Assembly: GCA_016713115.1 (NCBI GenBank)
Contig: JADJPU010000001.1
Span: forward strand, 1,364,001-1,428,000
Direction: 5' to 3'
DNA from: Cellvibrionales bacterium
Lineage (GTDB): Bacteria; Pseudomonadota; Gammaproteobacteria; Pseudomonadales; UBA7239
Length of the DNA stretch: 64,000 bases
Shown: piece after piece, positions 1 to 8,067 of the stretch
Layout of the letters: every line of letters begins with the position of its first letter
Numbering within the stretch: position 1 is the first letter of the stretch
The notes under the pieces: generated by a model
Told to the model about the DNA's origin: nothing
The model's database searches: none
Seen by the model: only the letters and a program-made list of their open reading frames with translations
Translations under genes and position numbers: made by a program

Positions 1-1
1 C

Positions 2-502
2 GCGTTCAATATTCCCGATGCCGTGGAAGACGGCGCATCTTTTATTGAAAACGCCATCATCAAGGCGCGTCACGCGGCACAAATTTCTGGTCTGCCTGCG
101 CTGGCGGATGATTCAGGCTTGGCTGTGGATGCACTGAGTGGAAACCCCGGTATTTATTCCGCGCGTTTTGCCGGCGAACACGGCAATGATGCCGCCAACA
201 ATCAAAAATTGTTGGATGTGTTGCTAGAGGTGCCAGAAGAAAAACGCACAGCGCAATTTCACTGCGTGCTGGTGTTGATGCGCCACGCGCAAGATCCGGT
301 GCCGGTGGTGTGTCACGGTGTGTGGCACGGGCGCATTTTGTTTGCGCCGCGCGGCGAAAACGGTTTTGGCTACGACCCGCTGTTTTGGGTGCCAACGCAC
401 CAGCGCAGCTCGGCGGAATTGTCGGCGGCAGAAAAAAACCGCATCAGCCATCGCGGGCAGGCCATGCAAATGTTGCTGCACGCGCTGCGCTCTGCAATTT
501 AA
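2..502 (+). CDS. rdgB: XTP/dITP diphosphatase (RdgB/HAM1), 5' end outside the window
   Basis: RdgB hydrolyses non-canonical purine triphosphates (XTP, dITP, ITP) to monophosphates and keeps them out of DNA and RNA. The open frame runs in from the left edge, so the N-terminal substrate-binding segment is missing; a GTG at 23 is internal. The visible part has the family motif ENAIIKARHAA, then ALADDSGL with the metal-binding acidic residues, then FGYDPLFW and a C-terminal EKNRISHRG. The stop lies 2 bases before the hemW ATG, so the two genes are probably co-transcribed. Confidence 0.95.
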   Translation, partial: AFNIPDAVEDGASFIENAIIKARHAAQISGLPALADDSGLAVDALSGNPGIYSARFAGEHGNDAANNQKLLDVLLEVPEEKRTAQFHCVLVLMRHAQDPVPVVCHGVWHGRILFAPRGENGFGYDPLFWVPTHQRSSAELSAAEKNRISHRGQAMQMLLHALRSAI

Positions 503-504
503 AA

Positions 505-1659
505 ATGCTGCTGCTTCCGCCGCTGTCTTTATATATCCACATTCCTTGGTGTGTGCGCAAATGTCCGTACTGTGATTTCAATTCGCACACAGAAGACGGA
601 TTTCAAGAGGCGGCGTATGTGCAGCAGTTGTTGGCGGATTTGGAACATGACTTACCTTTTGTGCAAGGCAGAGCGCTGCGCAGTATTTTTTTTGGCGGAG
701 GCACCCCGTCTATTTTTTCCGCACAGGCTATCGCCGCTATTTTGCAGGGTGTGCAACAGCGCATTCCTTTTGCTGAAGATATTGAAATCACGCTGGAAGC
801 CAATCCCGGAACCGCTGAGGCGGAAAAGTTTGTCGGTTTTCGTACTGCAGGCGTGAATCGCTTATCCATTGGCGTGCAAAGTTTTTCTGAAAATCATTTG
901 CGGGCCTTGGGGCGCATCCACAACGGCGCTGAAGCGGCGCGTGCAGTGGCGATGGCAAAAGCAGCGGGGTTTGCGCGCATCAATATTGATTTAATGCACG
1001 GCCTGCCCAAGCAAACGGTGGATGAAGCTTTGGCGGATTTGCAATGCGCAATAGATTTGGGTGTTACGCATATTTCTTGGTATCAACTCACCATCGAGCC
1101 GAACACCGTGTTTTATCGCCAACCGCCGCCGCTGCCAGTGGATGAAGTGTTGTGGGACATTCAGCAGGCGGGCTTGGCGCTGTTGCAAAATCACGGCTTT
1201 CAGCAATACGAAGTGTCGGCTTTTGCGCGCGAAGTGAATGATGAATTACACGCCTGTCGTCATAACCTCAATTACTGGCAGTTTGGCGATTACTTGGGCA
1301 TAGGCGCGGGTGCGCACGGAAAAATTACCCTGCCGGAAGAAAATAAAATTGTGCGCTATCACAAAACGCGCATCCCCAAACATTATTTACAACATCACGC
1401 CGCTGCATTGGCAGAACAGCAAACACTGTTGGAAAAAGATTTGCCGTTTGAATTTATGTTGAATGCGTTGCGTTTGCGTGAAGGTGTGCCGGCTGCGTTA
1501 TTTGCTGAGCGCACAGGCTTGCCTTTAGCGGCGATTGACGCGCAGTGGCAAAAACTGTGCGACCAAGGTTTGTTAGAAAAAAATGAAAACCGCTTGGTCG
1601 CAACAGAAAAAGGTTTTTTATTTTTGAACGATGTGCTGACGGCGTTTATGCCGGATTAG
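505..1659 (+). CDS. hemW: Radical SAM heme chaperone HemW
   Basis: HemW is a radical SAM protein related to HemN that binds heme and delivers it to respiratory enzymes; it is not a true coproporphyrinogen oxidase. The 384-residue product has the 4Fe-4S cluster motif CxxxCxxC at C16, C20 and C23, a GGGTPS SAM-binding motif and a C-terminal HemN-type domain. The frame stays open upstream into rdgB, but the ATG at 505 directly after the rdgB stop gives the normal N terminus (LSLYIHIPWC). The last 14 bases overlap the convergent DUF3014 gene. Confidence 0.95.
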   Translation: MLLLPPLSLYIHIPWCVRKCPYCDFNSHTEDGFQEAAYVQQLLADLEHDLPFVQGRALRSIFFGGGTPSIFSAQAIAAILQGVQQRIPFAEDIEITLEANPGTAEAEKFVGFRTAGVNRLSIGVQSFSENHLRALGRIHNGAEAARAVAMAKAAGFARINIDLMHGLPKQTVDEALADLQCAIDLGVTHISWYQLTIEPNTVFYRQPPPLPVDEVLWDIQQAGLALLQNHGFQQYEVSAFAREVNDELHACRHNLNYWQFGDYLGIGAGAHGKITLPEENKIVRYHKTRIPKHYLQHHAAALAEQQTLLEKDLPFEFMLNALRLREGVPAALFAERTGLPLAAIDAQWQKLCDQGLLEKNENRLVATEKGFLFLNDVLTAFMPD

Positions 1660-2542
1660 CCGGTGCTTGCAGCAGGGCGGCGTGCAACTGGCGCAACCAC
1701 ACTTTCAAGCGCGACACATTTTCCCAACCGCTGCGCAGCAATTGTTTTTGCGCGGCAGGCAGTGCTTCCAGTTGCGGCTGTGCGTACACAAACAGGCCTT
1801 TGTCGTTCGGCACTAAAACCGGGGCTTGTGATAATTCTGGCGTGGCTTCCAGTTGTTGCAGGGCTTTGATCACCAGCGCGTGAAAATTGCCTTTTTCGCC
1901 GAGTTCGGCATAGGCCTTATTCAGCAGCGGATAGTAGCGGCGATACAGCTCGGCGCACTGTTGTGGATCCAGCGCGGTAATCAATTCCACATAGAGGTTG
2001 TAGCGTGTTTGGCTCTCCGGCGTTTCGGTCAACGGCATGCTGCTGCTGACGGCAAAGCGTCCTTTGAGCGGCGTGAATAAACCTGTTTTGTGATCGACTT
2101 TGCCCCCCGCCAAGCTGTTAACGAAAGTGACGAAGCGGCGCAGTAATTGATCTTTAGCGAGCAGGGTGAGCGCCTGAGCCTGCCAGCCGCCCAGTTGACC
2201 GAGTGCTTGGCGCAGACCCTCATCTGAGTTGTCGAGTATGGGCAGCGGCGCGGCTTCGGGCGCTTGCTCTGTGGCCGGTTCACTGGCAGCAACGGCGGGG
2301 TCTGCTTCCGGCGCGGGCGCTTCAGCAACTTGCCCAGTAATGACCGCCTGTGTGGGTTGATCGGCCTGCGGGTTGATCACTTGCTTGATGGCAGCCAGCG
2401 GCTCCGCTTTGCCGGCACCCTGCGTGAAGTAATAGCCCGCCGCACCGATACCGGCTGCCACGAGTGCCAGCAACACATAAGTGACGGTGGATGAGCGGCG
2501 TTGGGGTTGCATGATGATGCGGTCGTCGTCGGACAGTTGCAT
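1646..2542 (-). CDS. DUF3014 family membrane-anchored protein
   Basis: This 298-residue protein has one N-terminal transmembrane helix at about residues 18-41, then a low-complexity Ala/Pro/Glu linker (about 55-105), then a conserved globular region with LGGWQAQALTLLAKDQLLRRFV that I recognise as DUF3014. The globular part should face the periplasm. No catalytic motif is visible and the function is unknown. It lies 67 bases after the oxidoreductase gene on the same strand, so read-through is possible. Its 3' end overlaps hemW. Confidence 0.8.
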   Translation of the reverse strand: MQLSDDDRIIMQPQRRSSTVTYVLLALVAAGIGAAGYYFTQGAGKAEPLAAIKQVINPQADQPTQAVITGQVAEAPAPEADPAVAASEPATEQAPEAAPLPILDNSDEGLRQALGQLGGWQAQALTLLAKDQLLRRFVTFVNSLAGGKVDHKTGLFTPLKGRFAVSSSMPLTETPESQTRYNLYVELITALDPQQCAELYRRYYPLLNKAYAELGEKGNFHALVIKALQQLEATPELSQAPVLVPNDKGLFVYAQPQLEALPAAQKQLLRSGWENVSRLKVWLRQLHAALLQAPANPA

Positions 2543-2609
2543 GGCGATCCTCTCGCAAAAAACTTATAGGCGTCAGACCGCTCGCATGGCAAATAATTCC
2601 GCTGCGCAA

Positions 2610-4559
2610 TCAGCCTAAAGCGTGCACCGCTTTTACCGCATCGCCCAGTGCTTTTTTCAGCAGACCAAAACCGGTGCAATCGCCGATGGTGACGATAGTG
2701 GGGCCGCAACCGTCCAGTGTGTCTGCCAAGGCGGTATCTGGCTCAAAACTGGGGGCGATCACTACGCTGTCCGCTTTCACCACGCGCTGCACGCCGTCGA
2801 TAGTGATGTGTACGCCGTCGGCGGCGATGCTGTCGATCTGCGCGCCGGTGGTGAGAATTACGCCCGCCGCATCCAAGCGCCTGCATTCTTCGGCGCGGCG
2901 TTTTCTGCCCACTTCGCTGGCAATACGGTGATCGCTGCCCACCAATTTCACGGTTTTACCGGCGAGCGCCAACCATTCGGCAATGATGGTGGAGAGCAAG
3001 CCAGAGCCGATTACGGCCACGGTGTTGCCGGCGATGTTTTGCGGTGTGTTGTCTGCGAGGTGCTGATCCAAGTCGCTACCTTGAATCACTTTTGCATCGC
3101 TGTGGATGTCGAAGGCAACAGGTGCGGCGATAGCGCCGGTAGCAACAATCACGGTGTCGGGTTGTTGCCCGCACACAAAATCCGGCGTGACATGGGTGTT
3201 GAGTTGAATATTGATCGGCAAACGCTGCACTTCGGCGCGCAAATAATTCAGAAACGCGCGCTGCTCGCGGTGCATATTGGCGGCGAGCGATAAACGCCCA
3301 CCGAGTTGCGACGATTTTTCACACAGCGTGACTTTGTGTCCTTGTTCGGCGGCGGTACGCGCTGCTTCCATGCCCGCAGGGCCACCGCCGATCACCAAGA
3401 TATTTTTTTTCTGTTTGGGTGTTGAAAACTGCAAAATATTTTCTCGACCAGACAGTGGATTCACTGCACAGAAAGAGCCTGTGCCTTTGCCGATCGTGTC
3501 CACGCAATCTTCGCAACTGTTGCACGGACGAATTTCAGATAAACGCCCTGCTTGCGCTTTTTTCGGCAATTCTGGATCCGTAAATAGTGCGCGACCGATA
3601 GCCACCATATCTGCTTTTTCTTCGCGCACTAATTGTTCGGCAAATTGTGGATCGCCGCTGCGACCCACCACCATCACCGGCACATCGACCACTTGTTTTA
3701 ATGCCGCCGCCATCGCTGCGTTGTAGCCTTGGCGGTATTCACTGCCAGCAATAATTTGCGTGATGTTGCTGTCGCTCACGCCGCCGCTGATATGAAAAGC
3801 ATTCACGCCTGCTGCAACCAAGATCGGCGCCATGCGTTGTGTGTCATTAATTTCACGACCGCCGCCATCGCGTTCAAAACCAGAGAGGCGCAGTACGATA
3901 GGAAAATCAGCGCCGCACTTCGCACGAATATCCGCCAACACTTCCAATAAAAATTTCATGCGGCCTTCGAGTTTGCGGCCAGTGTAAGCATCTGTGCGGT
4001 GATTGCGCAGCGGCGATAAAAATGAACCGAGCAGCATGTAGCTGTGCGCAGCGTGCAATTCCACACCGTCGTAGCCGGCTTTCTGTGCACGCAAACAGGC
4101 ATCGCCATACATGGCGACATATTGGGGAATTTCTTCAATAGCGAGTTCACGACACACTTGCATGGTGGTGGGTGTGCGCACTACCGAAGGGCCAACAGCG
4201 GGAATGCCGCGATAAAAAATCGACAGCGACTCTGGTCCGGTGTGTGAAATTTGCGGAAATATTTTTGCGCCGTGCGCGTGTACGGCATCCACCAATTTTT
4301 TGTGCGGCTCTATCAAATGATCCGCATACAAACCGAGCGAGTGTGCTTGGTAGCGGTGTTCTGCATCCACTGTGCACACTTCCATGGTAATCAAACCCAC
4401 GCCGCCTTTGGCGCGCTCGGCGTAGTAAGCGATATGGCGCTCAGACGGTGTTTCGTCATCGTTGGCGTAATCCACTGTCATCGGCGCCATCACGATGCGG
4501 TTGGGCAACTCCAGCGAGCCAATTTTGATCGGTTGAAACAAATGTGTGAGTGCAGTCAT
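2610..4559 (-). CDS. Old-yellow-enzyme-type NADH:flavin oxidoreductase with 4Fe-4S and FAD/NAD domains
   Basis: The 649-residue protein has the layout of 2,4-dienoyl-CoA reductase and trimethylamine dehydrogenase: an FMN TIM barrel (about 1-340) with active-site HAAHSY at 169-174, a 4Fe-4S cluster at C346, C349, C352 and C364, then an FAD/NAD(P)-binding part starting with GGGPAG at 391. The cysteine spacing x2-x2-x11 is nearer to trimethylamine dehydrogenase than to FadH (x2-x3-x11), as I recall them. The cysteine that binds FMN covalently in trimethylamine dehydrogenase is absent (MAPMTVDYA). The substrate is unknown. It starts 5 bases after the formylglutathione hydrolase stop, which suggests a substrate that yields formaldehyde. 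Confidence 0.85.
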   Translation of the reverse strand: MTALTHLFQPIKIGSLELPNRIVMAPMTVDYANDDETPSERHIAYYAERAKGGVGLITMEVCTVDAEHRYQAHSLGLYADHLIEPHKKLVDAVHAHGAKIFPQISHTGPESLSIFYRGIPAVGPSVVRTPTTMQVCRELAIEEIPQYVAMYGDACLRAQKAGYDGVELHAAHSYMLLGSFLSPLRNHRTDAYTGRKLEGRMKFLLEVLADIRAKCGADFPIVLRLSGFERDGGGREINDTQRMAPILVAAGVNAFHISGGVSDSNITQIIAGSEYRQGYNAAMAAALKQVVDVPVMVVGRSGDPQFAEQLVREEKADMVAIGRALFTDPELPKKAQAGRLSEIRPCNSCEDCVDTIGKGTGSFCAVNPLSGRENILQFSTPKQKKNILVIGGGPAGMEAARTAAEQGHKVTLCEKSSQLGGRLSLAANMHREQRAFLNYLRAEVQRLPINIQLNTHVTPDFVCGQQPDTVIVATGAIAAPVAFDIHSDAKVIQGSDLDQHLADNTPQNIAGNTVAVIGSGLLSTIIAEWLALAGKTVKLVGSDHRIASEVGRKRRAEECRRLDAAGVILTTGAQIDSIAADGVHITIDGVQRVVKADSVVIAPSFEPDTALADTLDGCGPTIVTIGDCTGFGLLKKALGDAVKAVHALG

Positions 4560-4564
4560 GGTGA

Positions 4565-5413
4565 TTATTTCTCCTGCAAATACTGCGCGTGGTAGCGCAA
4601 ATGATTTTCAAAAAATGTGCTGATGAAATAATAGCTGTGATCGTAACCATCGCGACGATTCAGCGTGAGCGCAACATCGGCCTGCTGGCAGGCATCTTCC
4701 AATAATTCCGGTTTGAGTTGCGTGGCGAGAAAATTATCGGCCAAGCCCTGCTCAACCAGTATCGGTTTGTTGTAACCGCGCGTGGCGATCAGTGAGCAGG
4801 TGTCGTGTTCTGCCCATGCCGCTTTATCGTGACCTAAATAATGCGAAAACGCTTTTTCGCCCCACGGACATTGCGTGGGCGCGACTATCGGTGCAAACGC
4901 AGAAACGGATAGATATTGCTCTGGGTGGCGAATGGCGAGCGTCAAGGCGCCGTGACCGCCCATGGAGTGACCGGAAATACTCTGCCGCGCCACATCAATT
5001 TTTTCAGCAAAGAATTTGGCAATCAGCGCCGGCAATTCGCTCTGTATGTAATCGTACATGCGATAGTGTTTAGCCCACGGCCATTGTGTGGCGTTGATAT
5101 AAAAGCTTGCGCCTAAACCAAAATCCCATGCATTTTCGCCATCGTCTGGCACTTCATCGCCGCGCGGGCTGGTGTCAGGTGCGATGATGGCAATGCCCAA
5201 TTCTGCCGCAATGCGCTGAGAACCCGCTTTGGTGACAAAGTTTTGATCGTTGCAGGTTAAGCCCGACAACCACCACAGCAGCGGTACTTTTTGCGTATTG
5301 GCTTGTGGTGGCAGATAAATTGAAAAAATCATCTCGCAAGACAAAACAGACGAGTAGTGTTTGATGCGCAGTTGTTCACCATCAAAACAAATGTTTTTTT
5401 CGATGATGTCCAT
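4565..5413 (-). CDS. fghA: S-formylglutathione hydrolase
   Basis: This cytosolic serine esterase hydrolyses S-formylglutathione to formate and glutathione, the second step of glutathione-dependent formaldehyde oxidation. The 282-residue protein has the alpha/beta-hydrolase nucleophile elbow GHSMGG with Ser150, the WWLSGLTC segment typical of FGH, and a C-terminal DGYDHSYYFI with the catalytic His. The ATG follows the frmA stop after a single base, so the two genes are translationally coupled. Confidence 0.96.
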   Translation of the reverse strand: MDIIEKNICFDGEQLRIKHYSSVLSCEMIFSIYLPPQANTQKVPLLWWLSGLTCNDQNFVTKAGSQRIAAELGIAIIAPDTSPRGDEVPDDGENAWDFGLGASFYINATQWPWAKHYRMYDYIQSELPALIAKFFAEKIDVARQSISGHSMGGHGALTLAIRHPEQYLSVSAFAPIVAPTQCPWGEKAFSHYLGHDKAAWAEHDTCSLIATRGYNKPILVEQGLADNFLATQLKPELLEDACQQADVALTLNRRDGYDHSYYFISTFFENHLRYHAQYLQEK

Positions 5414-5414
5414 A

Positions 5415-6524
5415 TCAATAAATCACAACCGAACGAATGGCTTTGCCATCGTGCATCAAATCAAAGGCTTTGTTGATCTCATCCAGCGGCATGGTGTAAG
5501 TCACCATTTCATCAATTTTGATTTCGCCTTTCATGTAGCGTTCAACATAATCGGGCAGTTGCGTGCGGCCTTTTACGCCGCCAAACGCGCTGCCGCGCCA
5601 CACGCGTCCTGTCACTAATTGAAAAGGGCGCGTGGCAATTTCTTGCCCAGCGCCAGCCACGCCGATGATGACGGATTCCCCCCAGCCTTTGTGACAGCAT
5701 TCCAAAGCGGAGCGCATCAAGTTCACATTGCCCACGCATTCAAAGGAATAATCCACGCCGCCATCGGTTAAATCGACGATCACTTCTTGTATCGGTTTGT
5801 CGTAATTTTTGGGATTCACGCAATCGGTGGCGCCGAGCATTTTCGCCATTTCGAATTTGCTTTCATTGATGTCGACCGCAATGATGCGCGCGGCTTTTGC
5901 CATCACCGCGCCTTGAATTACCGAGAGCCCGATCCCGCCCAAACCAAACACAGCAACAGTAGAGCCAGCTTCTGCTTTTGCAGTATTGAGCACCGCGCCG
6001 ATGCCGGTGGTGATGCCGCAACCGAGCAGGCACACTTTATCCAACGGTGCGGTTTTATTAATTTTTGCCACCGCAATTTCTGGCAACACCGTGTATTCAG
6101 AAAATGTGGAAGTGCCCATGTAGTGATAAATGGGTTTGCCATCTTTGCTGAAGCGCGTGGTGCCGTCTGGCATCAGCCAGTTGCCCTGCGTGGCGCGTAT
6201 GGCTTGGCATAAATTGGTTTTGCCGGATAAACAAAATTTACATTTGCCGCATTCTGGTGTGTACAGCGGAATCACATGATCGCCCACCGCCACACTGGTT
6301 ACACCCGCGCCCACTTGCACCACCACGCCCGCACCTTCGTGACCGAGTATGCAGGGAAACACACCTTCGGAATCTTCACCGCTCAAGGTGTAAGCATCGG
6401 TGTGACACACGCCGGTGGCGGTGAGTTTTACCATCACCTCGCCCGCTTGCGCGTCTTGTAAATCCACTTCTTCAATCGTGAGCGGTTGGTTGGGGCCCCA
6501 AGCGACAGCGGCGCGTGTTTTCAT
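5415..6524 (-). CDS. frmA: S-(hydroxymethyl)glutathione dehydrogenase / class III alcohol dehydrogenase
   Basis: FrmA oxidises the spontaneous formaldehyde-glutathione adduct to S-formylglutathione with NAD+. The 369-residue length is standard. Catalytic zinc ligands are visible at C40 and H62 (GHEGAG), structural zinc ligands at C92, C95, C98 and C106, and a Rossmann motif GLGGIG further on. A GGAG ribosome site lies 8 bases before the ATG. It sits between the luciferase-like gene (14-base gap) and fghA (1-base gap). No FrmR-type repressor is nearby. Confidence 0.97.
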   Translation of the reverse strand: MKTRAAVAWGPNQPLTIEEVDLQDAQAGEVMVKLTATGVCHTDAYTLSGEDSEGVFPCILGHEGAGVVVQVGAGVTSVAVGDHVIPLYTPECGKCKFCLSGKTNLCQAIRATQGNWLMPDGTTRFSKDGKPIYHYMGTSTFSEYTVLPEIAVAKINKTAPLDKVCLLGCGITTGIGAVLNTAKAEAGSTVAVFGLGGIGLSVIQGAVMAKAARIIAVDINESKFEMAKMLGATDCVNPKNYDKPIQEVIVDLTDGGVDYSFECVGNVNLMRSALECCHKGWGESVIIGVAGAGQEIATRPFQLVTGRVWRGSAFGGVKGRTQLPDYVERYMKGEIKIDEMVTYTMPLDEINKAFDLMHDGKAIRSVVIY

Positions 6525-6538
6525 TTTGGTATCTCCAA

Positions 6539-7411
6539 TTATTTAATTTTATCCATCACATCTTCTTTGAAGCGCTTCATGCAATCAATTTTGAATTGCA
6601 GATCGGATTTGAATTTACCGCCGTACATAAACCACGGCATCACGCAGGCTTCGGTCACGCCGTTATCGGCCAGTTTTTGGTTGCCGGCGAGATCAAATAC
6701 ATCAGTCGCTACCGAAATAAATTCAAACGGTTTGTTATCGGTGCCGTACTCTTTGCGGTACTGCGCAATTTTTTGCGCCATCTCAATGATGTGATCGGCC
6801 TTGGTGTTGGGCGAAGCAAAACCGTCGGCGATGCGCGCGGCGCGTTTTAAGACGATATCGGCCGTGCCGCCAATCACGATCGGCATCGGTGTTTTCGGCA
6901 CGGGATTGATCGACATATTCGGATAGTTGTAGAACTTGCCTTTGTGTTCAAACATTTCGCCGCTGAGTGCTTTGCGCAAAATCTCGATCATTTCTTCCGA
7001 GCGCGCACCGCGATCTTCCCAATTCGTGCCGTTGATGGAAAAATCTTCCGGCCACGGTGACAGACCCACGCCCAGCGTCATGCGATCCTGACAAAAATAA
7101 GAAGCCGTGCCAGCTTGTTTTGCCACCAACATCGGCTGGCGCACCGGCAATTTCAACACGCTGATTAAGAAGCGAATGTTTTTGGTCAGCGCGCCCATGT
7201 GGGCGATGGCGCAGAAGGGGTCGAGGAAGGCGGTGTTGGCATTCCAGTAGCGTGCGCCAGAATCGGAGTAGGGGTAGTTGACCGAGGTTTCGTCGTAGAA
7301 GAACAGGCCGTCGCCCAAGTTCACCGAGTGGAAGCCCAGCTCGTCGGCGGCTACCGCCAGCGGCACTTGGTCATCGGCGGGGTTGAAGGTCAGGGTGAGT
7401 GAGAATTTCAT
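6539..7411 (-). CDS. LLM-class (luciferase-like) flavin/F420-dependent oxidoreductase
   Basis: The 290-residue protein is a single TIM-barrel domain of the bacterial luciferase/F420 oxidoreductase superfamily. The signs are the VAADELGFHSVNLGD start, the RMTLGVGLSPWPEDF segment and the PMPIVIGGTA segment. Such enzymes use FMNH2 with O2 or coenzyme F420, and the sequence alone does not tell which. A good AGAGGAAG ribosome site precedes the ATG, and this is the first gene of the minus-strand unit with frmA, fghA and the iron-sulfur oxidoreductase. Context suggests oxidation of a small compound that releases formaldehyde. Confidence 0.8.
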   Translation of the reverse strand: MKFSLTLTFNPADDQVPLAVAADELGFHSVNLGDGLFFYDETSVNYPYSDSGARYWNANTAFLDPFCAIAHMGALTKNIRFLISVLKLPVRQPMLVAKQAGTASYFCQDRMTLGVGLSPWPEDFSINGTNWEDRGARSEEMIEILRKALSGEMFEHKGKFYNYPNMSINPVPKTPMPIVIGGTADIVLKRAARIADGFASPNTKADHIIEMAQKIAQYRKEYGTDNKPFEFISVATDVFDLAGNQKLADNGVTEACVMPWFMYGGKFKSDLQFKIDCMKRFKEDVMDKIK

Positions 7412-7507
7412 GTGGGCTTCCTCTATTTAAGTGATGGCAGATTGTGGAGATGACCAACAATAGGCAAGCGGCTTGACTGTTTCAATACGAGTCGTTTCGT
7501 AATTGCT

Positions 7508-7548
7508 TTGACACTATAACGCTATAACATCAAAATGCTAAAGCGTTA
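7508..7548 (+). promoter_or_regulatory. Promoter and operator-like inverted repeat of the toxin-antitoxin pair
   Basis: A perfect -35 box TTGACA (7508-7513) is followed after 17 bases by CAAAAT (7531-7536, 4 of 6 to the -10 consensus). An inverted repeat TAACGCT (7517-7523) / AGCGTTA (7542-7548) straddles the -10. A direct repeat TATAAC also occurs within it. This arrangement fits autorepression by the antitoxin, which is inferred. Confidence 0.6.
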
Positions 7549-7563
7549 CAGAGGTGTTTTCCT

Positions 7564-7797
7564 ATGAGTGCATTATCCAAGCGGTCAACAGTCTACTTTG
7601 ATCCATCTATTCACCAAGCCCTCCGGCTAAAGGCGGCTTCTACGCAGGTTTCACTCTCTGAATTGGTCGATGAAGCAGTGCGTCTGCTGATGCGTGAAGA
7701 TCAAGAAGACATCAGTGCATTTTCGGAAAGAATCAAAGAACCGGAAATAAGTTATGAAGTTTTGCTCAATGATTTGAAGAAGCATGGCAGGCTATAA
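7564..7797 (+). CDS. Ribbon-helix-helix antitoxin (CopG/RelB-like)
   Basis: This 77-residue protein starts with a short ribbon-helix-helix pattern: the beta strand RSTVYFD followed by two amphipathic helices up to about residue 45. The acidic C-terminal tail would wrap the toxin. Its 3' end overlaps the toxin gene by 14 bases, the usual translational coupling of type II systems. It is likely to bind the inverted repeat just upstream and repress its own operon. The exact family (CopG, RelB or DUF6364-like) is not certain. Confidence 0.85.
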   Translation: MSALSKRSTVYFDPSIHQALRLKAASTQVSLSELVDEAVRLLMREDQEDISAFSERIKEPEISYEVLLNDLKKHGRL

Positions 7798-8041
7798 AAT
7801 CACTTTCAAAAAATCTGTGGCAAAAGATTTTCGTAGTATTCCAAATAAAGATGTTGCACGCATTTTCGCGAGAATTGATGCGCTGGCTATGAATCCCAGA
7901 GGGGAGGGCTGCATTAAACTTTCAGGGCAAGAGTGTTATCGAGTACGCCAAGGAATTTACCGCATCATTTACGAAATCTTTGAAGATAAACTCGTTGTTT
8001 GTGTTGTGAAAGTGGCGCATCGTGGCAGTGTTTATCAATAA
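7784..8041 (+). CDS. RelE/ParE-superfamily toxin
   Basis: The 85-residue basic protein has the RelE/ParE fold pattern: an N-terminal YKITFKKSVAKDF strand-helix, then IPNKDVARIFARIDAL, then the RVRQGIYRIIYEI beta-hairpin and a C-terminal VVKVAHRGSVY that carries the His/Arg residues of RelE-type ribonucleases. The RelE-like C-terminal R-x-x-VY favours an mRNA interferase over a gyrase poison, but this is a guess. It overlaps the antitoxin gene. Confidence 0.88.
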   Translation: MAGYKITFKKSVAKDFRSIPNKDVARIFARIDALAMNPRGEGCIKLSGQECYRVRQGIYRIIYEIFEDKLVVCVVKVAHRGSVYQ

Positions 8042-8067
8042 GATAACAATAAAAACTGCCTTAATTT

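Noticed and set aside
60..395. Long frames opposite core genes (for example opposite rdgB, waaA, galE and crp)
   Set aside because: GC-rich coding DNA often leaves open antisense frames; none has a recognisable domain.
310..504. Longer N terminus for hemW inside rdgB
   Set aside because: Only the part after the ATG at 505 matches the family; the upstream residues are rdgB read in another frame.
7412..7563. Small gene between the LLM gene and the antitoxin
   Set aside because: No frame with a ribosome site; the interval holds promoter elements only.
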